DNA of 64,000 bases from Streptomyces sp. NBC_01476. GTDB lineage: Bacteria > Actinomycetota > Actinomycetes > Streptomycetales > Streptomycetaceae. The DNA lies in assembly GCF_036227265.1 (NCBI RefSeq), contig NZ_CP109446.1, forward strand, positions 3,109,001 through 3,173,000, given 5' to 3'. A program made the translations under genes and the position numbers. The notes below the pieces were generated by a model that was not told the origin of the DNA, did not search any database, and saw only the letters and a list, made by a program, of their open reading frames with translations. Below are positions 59,900 to 64,000 of this stretch, piece by piece (position 1 is the stretch's first letter; each line of letters begins with the position of its first letter).

Positions 59900-61389
59900 C
59901 TGTCCACCACCTCAACGAGATCCTCCTGATCGGCTCCGCGGTGCTCCTGGTCGCAGTCGTCGCAGTCCGGCTCGCCTCGCGCAGCGGCCTGCCCACTCTG
60001 CTGATCTACCTCGGTATCGGTGTCGTGATCGGTCAGGACGGCCTGTTCGGTTTCACCTTCGACAACGTCCAGCTCACCCAAGTGCTGGGATACGCCGCTC
60101 TTGTGGTGATCCTCGCCGAGGGCGGGCTCGGGACGAAATGGCATCAGATCAAGCCGGTGGTGCCGGCCGCCGCGGTGCTGTCCACGGTCGGCCTGCTGGT
60201 GAGCGTCTTCATCACCGCGGGCGCCGCACACTACCTCGTGGGGCTGGACTGGCGGCAGGCGCTGATCATCGGGGCGGTGGTGTCGTCCACGGACGCGGCA
60301 GCGGTGTTCTCGGTGCTGCGGAACGTGTCGCTGCCCAAACGGGTGACCGGCGTCCTGGAAGCCGAGTCGGGCTTCAACGACGCTCCCGTGGTGATCCTGG
60401 TGGTCTCCTTCTCGTCCGCGGGGCCGGTCGACCACTGGTATTCGCTGCTGGGCGAGATCTCGCTGGAGCTGCTGATCGGAGCGGCCATCGGCATTGCGGT
60501 GGGGTGGGTCGGCGCCTACGGGCTCAAAAGCGTGGCACTGCCGGCATCGGGCCTCTACCCGATCGCCGTGATGGCCATCGCTGTGGGCGCCTATGCGACG
60601 GGGGCCACGGCGCACGGCTCGGGCTTCCTCGCCGTGTACGTCGCCTCGCTCATCCTGGGCAACGCGAAACTGCCGCACCGGCCCGCGACCCGGGGCTTCG
60701 CCGAAGGGCTCGGCTGGATCGCCCAGATCGGACTGTTCGTCCTGCTGGGGTTGCTGGTGACACCGCACGAACTGGGTGATGACATCCTGCCCGCCATCAT
60801 CATCGGACTTTTCCTTACCCTCGTGGCGCGGCCGACGTCCGTGGTGGCGAGCCTGCTGCCGTTCCGGATTCCATGGCGTGAGCAGGCGATCATGTCCTGG
60901 GCCGGTCTGCGGGGCGCCGTGCCGATCGTGCTGGCGACCATCCCCATGGTCGCGGACGTCCCCGACAGCAAGCGGATCTTCAATATCGTCTTCGTACTTG
61001 TGATCATCTACACCCTGGTCCAGGGGCCGACGCTTCCATGGGTGGCCAAGGCACTCGACCTGGGCGACCGCGACGCGAGCGGCGCTGCCGACCTCGGCAT
61101 CGAGTCGGCGCCCCTGGAACGACTGCAAGGGCACTTGCTCTCCGTCGCCATCCCGGAGGGGTCCCGGATGCACGGCGTCGAGGTCGACGAACTGCGACTG
61201 CCATCAGGCGCGGCCGTCACCCTCGTGGTGCGCGACGGCTCCAGCTTCGTGCCGTTGCCGATGACCGTCCTCCAGCAGGGCGACGAACTGCTTGTCGTAG
61301 CGACCGATCCGGTGCGCGACGCCGCGGAGGACCGGCTGCGGGCGGTCGGCCGGGGCGGCAAGCTCGCCGGCTGGCTGGGCGGCAGTTGA
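59896..61389 (+). CDS. K+/H+ antiporter (CPA family) with C-terminal RCK_C domain
   Basis: About 497 residues. A Na_H_exchanger core of 12-13 membrane segments carries SRSGLPTLLIYLGIGVVIGQDG, ALIIGAVVSSTDAAAVFSVLRN and ESGFNDAPVVILV, with the ion-binding Asp residues. A TrkA-C/RCK_C domain (GSRMHGVEVDELRLPSGAAVTLVVRDG...LQQGDELLVVATD) is at the C-terminus. It expels K+ for pH and turgor control. The family start LTVHHLNEILLIGSAVLL needs CTG 59896; the first ATG/GTG in frame (59941) would cut into helix 1. An upstream leader ORF overlaps this start. Confidence 0.88.
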   Translation: MTVHHLNEILLIGSAVLLVAVVAVRLASRSGLPTLLIYLGIGVVIGQDGLFGFTFDNVQLTQVLGYAALVVILAEGGLGTKWHQIKPVVPAAAVLSTVGLLVSVFITAGAAHYLVGLDWRQALIIGAVVSSTDAAAVFSVLRNVSLPKRVTGVLEAESGFNDAPVVILVVSFSSAGPVDHWYSLLGEISLELLIGAAIGIAVGWVGAYGLKSVALPASGLYPIAVMAIAVGAYATGATAHGSGFLAVYVASLILGNAKLPHRPATRGFAEGLGWIAQIGLFVLLGLLVTPHELGDDILPAIIIGLFLTLVARPTSVVASLLPFRIPWREQAIMSWAGLRGAVPIVLATIPMVADVPDSKRIFNIVFVLVIIYTLVQGPTLPWVAKALDLGDRDASGAADLGIESAPLERLQGHLLSVAIPEGSRMHGVEVDELRLPSGAAVTLVVRDGSSFVPLPMTVLQQGDELLVVATDPVRDAAEDRLRAVGRGGKLAGWLGGS

Positions 61390-61425
61390 CTCCCTGCTTC
61401 CACCCAGCGACCAGGTCGGCGATTG

Positions 61426-61443
61426 CATACGAAGATACGTATG
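61426..61443. promoter_or_regulatory. Dyad in the MFS promoter region
   Basis: CATACG and CGTATG at 61426-61431 and 61438-61443 flank AAGATA in an A/T-rich patch within the 192-bp gap ahead of the MFS gene. It is a plausible operator; no regulator is adjacent. A 12-codon frame opens at 61441 but lacks support. Confidence 0.4.
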
Positions 61444-61581
61444 ATGAACGCGTACTTGTCGAGCACAACCTCTGCCTGATGCAGGGCCGGCGCGGTCAAC
61501 CCGCGCTGAGCGGACGGCCCTCGGCGTGACCTCGCGGAAACAAACGCGCACACGCCACCAGGCAGCAGAAAGTTCCGAACT

Positions 61582-62892
61582 GTGGCATCCAAGGTGCCCG
61601 CCTCCCCGTCGTCCCACGTGCGGGTGGCACCCGCCGACACCAAGTCCGGTTACCGGAGGTTGCTGCGGACGCCCGGCGCGTGGACGTTCCTCCTTCCGGG
61701 CTTCGCCGCACGACAGCCTTTCGCCATGCTGACCATCAGCATGGTGCTGCTTGTCCGGCACACCACCGGTTCGTACGGCACCGCTGGTGCGGTCGCGGCC
61801 GTCACGGGGGCTTCCATGGCCCTTTGCGCGCCGCGTGGCGGGCGGCTCGCCGACCGATTCGGGCAACGAGCCGTTCTGCTTCCGGGGACCTTCCTGCACG
61901 CCGCGTCGGTCGCCGCTCTCGTGGCACTGGCCCTCGCGCATGTCCCCGCCTGGGTACTGTTCGCCGCCGCCGTTCCCGCCGGGGCGACCGTCCCGCAGGT
62001 CGGTCCAATGGTGCGGTCCCGCTGGGCTGTGGCCCTGCGGGAAGCACCGGCGCCTCTGACGACCACTGCCGCGGCCTTCGAGTCCGTGACGGATGAGTTC
62101 ACCTTCGTGATCGGCCCGGTGGTGGCGACTGCTCTGTGCACCGGAGTGCATCCAGCGGCCGGCCTCATCACCGAGGCGGCGCTCGCCCTCGTCGGCGGCA
62201 TCCTCTTCGCCACGCGAGGCAGCGGTTCCCCGGCTCCGCGCCCCGTATCCGCGGCTAAGGGCGCTCGTCACTCCTCCGCCCTCGCGGCGCGGGGCGTCCC
62301 GGCGCTCGCTGTTGCGTTTCTGGGCATCGGCACGGTCTTCGGCGGCATGCAGGTGTCGCTGGCCGCGTTCACCGAGGAGATCGGCCGGCCGGGCCTGAAC
62401 GGCGTCCTCTACGGCACCTTTGCAGCGGGGAACATGCTCGCAGGAGTGGTCTACGGGTCCGTCTCCTGGCGCCGCGGCCCGCGGGCCCGGTTGCTTGCGG
62501 CGTATGCGGCCCTCACTGTCGCCTGCGTCCCCTTGTGGGCCGTCGACGCGGCGCCGCTCCTGGGAGCACTGGGGCTGGCGGCGGGCCTGTGCATCGCGCC
62601 GGCGATCATCACCGGCTACACCCTGGTCGACGCACTTGTGCCGGCCGCTACCCGTACCGAGGCGTTCACCTGGCTCACCGGTGCCGTCGCGTTCGGCCAG
62701 GCGGTGGCTGTGACCGCTGCCGGGCTGCTGACCGACCGGTGGGGAGCTCACGCGGGTTTCACCGTGCCGCTGGCCGGTACGGTGCTCGCCCTCGTGATGC
62801 TCACGGGGCTGCAGGGGCGGCTGGTCTCTCGCCCGCGCGGAGTAGTTGTCTCAGGTGTGATCGGTCACCGTTCGCCGGTCGCGGTGGACTGA
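61582..62892 (+). CDS. Major facilitator superfamily transporter
   Basis: A 436-residue MFS protein with about 12 hydrophobic segments; the inter-helix 2-3 loop RGGRLADRFGQRAVLL is the MFS signature. The second half begins after a charged loop (TRGSGSPAPRPVSAAKGARHS). Probably a drug or metabolite exporter. GTG 61582 starts MASKVPASPSSHV. It stands alone between the antiporter and fmdB. Confidence 0.9.
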   Translation: MASKVPASPSSHVRVAPADTKSGYRRLLRTPGAWTFLLPGFAARQPFAMLTISMVLLVRHTTGSYGTAGAVAAVTGASMALCAPRGGRLADRFGQRAVLLPGTFLHAASVAALVALALAHVPAWVLFAAAVPAGATVPQVGPMVRSRWAVALREAPAPLTTTAAAFESVTDEFTFVIGPVVATALCTGVHPAAGLITEAALALVGGILFATRGSGSPAPRPVSAAKGARHSSALAARGVPALAVAFLGIGTVFGGMQVSLAAFTEEIGRPGLNGVLYGTFAAGNMLAGVVYGSVSWRRGPRARLLAAYAALTVACVPLWAVDAAPLLGALGLAAGLCIAPAIITGYTLVDALVPAATRTEAFTWLTGAVAFGQAVAVTAAGLLTDRWGAHAGFTVPLAGTVLALVMLTGLQGRLVSRPRGVVVSGVIGHRSPVAVD

Positions 62893-62922
62893 CGGCGGGA
62901 AATACTGCACTATTGAGCGTCG

Positions 62923-62949
62923 TTAGCACTCAACAAGTGAGAGTGCCAG
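62923..62949. promoter_or_regulatory. CIRCE-like element (HrcA operator) before fmdB
   Basis: TTAGCACTC, a 9-base spacer and GAGTGCCAG match the CIRCE consensus (TTAGCACTC-N9-GAGTGCTAA) perfectly in the left arm and 7 of 9 in the right. It ends 9 nt before GTG 62959, overlapping the ribosome site. It predicts heat-shock control by HrcA. Confidence 0.8.
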
Positions 62950-62958
62950 GAGGAGCAA

Positions 62959-63282
62959 GTGCCGACGTACCAGTACCAGTGCACCGAGTGCGGCGAGGCC
63001 CTTGAGGCGGTGCAGAAGTTCAGCGACGACGCGCTGACTGAGTGCCCCAACTGCGCCGGTCGCTTGCGCAAGGTCTTCTCGGCGGTGGGCGTGGTCTTCA
63101 AGGGCTCCGGTTTCTACCGGACCGACAGCCGCGGATCCTCGTCGAGCAGCGCCCCCGCTGCCAAGAGCAGCAGTGGTTCGGAGAGCAAGCCCTCCGAGAG
63201 CAAGAGCGCGTCATCGGCCGGTTCGGCGAGTTCGTCGTCGTCCGCCGGTTCGTCGTCCTCGAACAGCACCTCGGCGGCCTGA
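62959..63282 (+). CDS. FmdB-type zinc-ribbon protein
   Basis: A 107-residue protein. The N-terminal zinc ribbon MPTYQYQCTECGEALEAVQKF...CPNCAGRLRKVFSAVGVVFKGSGFY has two CxxC pairs; a long Ser/Ala/Lys low-complexity tail follows. FmdB_N proteins are proposed regulators or nucleic-acid binders without firm biochemical role. Start is GTG 62959, with AGGAGGA upstream. A CIRCE-like operator covers its 5' leader and a terminator follows. Confidence 0.9.
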   Translation: MPTYQYQCTECGEALEAVQKFSDDALTECPNCAGRLRKVFSAVGVVFKGSGFYRTDSRGSSSSSAPAAKSSSGSESKPSESKSASSAGSASSSSSAGSSSSNSTSAA

Positions 63283-63321
63283 CCGCCGTTGCGGCGGCTT
63301 TCGCCGGCCAGGAGTCTTACG

Positions 63322-63347
63322 GACCCCGCCGTACGCACGGCGGGGTC
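63322..63347 (+). terminator. Terminator after fmdB
   Basis: GACCCCGCCGT pairs with ACGGCGGGGTC (11 bp) around ACGC, 40 nt after the fmdB stop and 35 nt before the next start. Confidence 0.85.
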
Positions 63348-63381
63348 TGTCGCGTTCCGGGCGCCGATTAGGGTGATCCCC

Positions 63382-64000
63382 ATGGTGCAGAGCAGCGGTG
63401 AGACGCGGGCGCAGGCCGAGATCGGCGTCATCGGCGGGTCGGGCTTCTACTCATTCCTCGAGGATGTGACCGAAGTCACGGTCGACACTCCCTATGGGCC
63501 GCCGAGCGACTCGCTCTTCCTCGGCGAGGTGGCCGGGCGGCGGGTGGCCTTCCTCCCCCGCCACGGTCGCAAGCACCACCTTCCGCCGCACAAGATCAAC
63601 TATCGTGCCAACCTGTGGGCTCTGGCCTCCGTCGGTGCCCGCCAGGTGCTCGGCCCATGCGCGGTCGGCGGCCTTCGCGCGGAGTACGGCCCCGGCACCC
63701 TGCTGGTACCAGACCAGCTCGTGGACCGCACGAAGTCGCGGGCGCAGTCCTACTTCGACGGCGAGACGCGACCGGACGGCACGGTGCCCAATGTGGTCCA
63801 CGTGACGTTCGCGGACCCCTACTGCCCGGTGGGACGGCGAGCAGCTGTCGATACGGCACGCTCCGGCGGCTGGGAGGCTGTGGACGGCGGCACGCTGGTC
63901 GTGGTCGAAGGGCCGCGCTTTTCGACTCGGGCCGAGTCGGTGTGGCACGCCGCGCAGGGGTGGTCCGTAGTGGGCATGACCGGTCACCCCGAGGCGGTCC
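63382..64000 (+). CDS. 5'-methylthioadenosine phosphorylase-type enzyme, 3' end cut by window edge
   Basis: The first ~206 codons are present and open to the edge. AEIGVIGGSGFYSFL, GEVAGRRVAFLPRHGRKHHLPPHKINYRANLWAL and VVVEGPRFSTRAESVWHAAQGWSVVGMTGHPEAV identify a trimeric purine nucleoside phosphorylase of the MTAP/PNP type. It should cleave 5'-methylthioadenosine (or a purine nucleoside) with phosphate for methionine or purine salvage. GMTGHPEA replaces the MTAP NMTxxPE motif, which leaves MTA versus other purine nucleosides open. ATG 63382 is taken as start. Confidence 0.88.
   Translation, partial: MVQSSGETRAQAEIGVIGGSGFYSFLEDVTEVTVDTPYGPPSDSLFLGEVAGRRVAFLPRHGRKHHLPPHKINYRANLWALASVGARQVLGPCAVGGLRAEYGPGTLLVPDQLVDRTKSRAQSYFDGETRPDGTVPNVVHVTFADPYCPVGRRAAVDTARSGGWEAVDGGTLVVVEGPRFSTRAESVWHAAQGWSVVGMTGHPEAV

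Noticed and set aside
61441-61479. 12-codon leader peptide before the MFS gene
   Set aside because: It has no ribosome site and no link to the downstream start about 100 nt away.

Overview
The window is actinobacterial and almost certainly Streptomyces or a close relative. It has very high G+C with G/C-biased third codon positions, GTG/TTG starts and long spurious antisense frames. Its marker order matches Streptomyces: tam/tamR, galT-galE-galK, ABC-F, ispE-rsmA-tatD, rsmI/pmt, and sepX-GNAT-mog-moaC-glp-galU. Two segments are visibly lower in G+C or decayed and behave like accessory DNA.

Layout. 1-15.5 kb: tam (cut by the left edge) and divergent tamR with a TamR-type operator; a LuxR-type response regulator; the Leloir operon galT-galE-galK; a second, atypical response regulator; a membrane-anchored PQQ-type propeller protein; an ABC-F ATPase; ispE, rsmA and tatD (without the rpfB that often sits among them); six 44-bp tandem repeats; rsmI. 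15.7-23 kb: pmt, whose 3' end is duplicated at 21.2 kb. Between the two copies lies a ~3.7-kb low-G+C cassette encoding a four-TM protein, a 57-residue candidate precursor peptide, a radical SAM enzyme and a GNAT acetyltransferase. A stem-loop lies behind the peptide gene and TTA codons occur in all three larger genes. This unrecognised RiPP-like system is the most interesting object here. A penicillin-binding protein follows.

23-46 kb: metabolite transporter, short-chain dehydrogenase and serine hydrolase; a secreted GH6 cellulase with a perfect CebR box; an FAD dehydrogenase and a glutamyl-tRNA synthetase separated by two DnaA boxes; a tricorn protease; a secreted DUF3103-type protein; a monooxygenase-hydrolase-SDR operon with a divergent MerR regulator; a DUF2630/GNAT pair; AdaA-AlkA and Ogt, which form an alkylation-repair operon; a TetR regulator; ribA.

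47-51 kb: a decaying accessory segment between a degenerate tRNA-Ala copy and an intact tRNA-Ala(CGC). It holds an IS3 remnant, a Fic-like gene with a partner gene, a decayed Fic copy and two genes with in-frame stops or frameshifts. 51-64 kb: sepX and the molybdopterin-like/division operon headed by galU, 5-formyl-THF cyclo-ligase, a penicillin-acylase-family enzyme, a K+/H+ antiporter with a leader ORF and probable CTG start, an MFS transporter, fmdB under a CIRCE-like element, and a nucleoside phosphorylase cut by the right edge.

All functions come from reading motifs and gene order; no database search was run.
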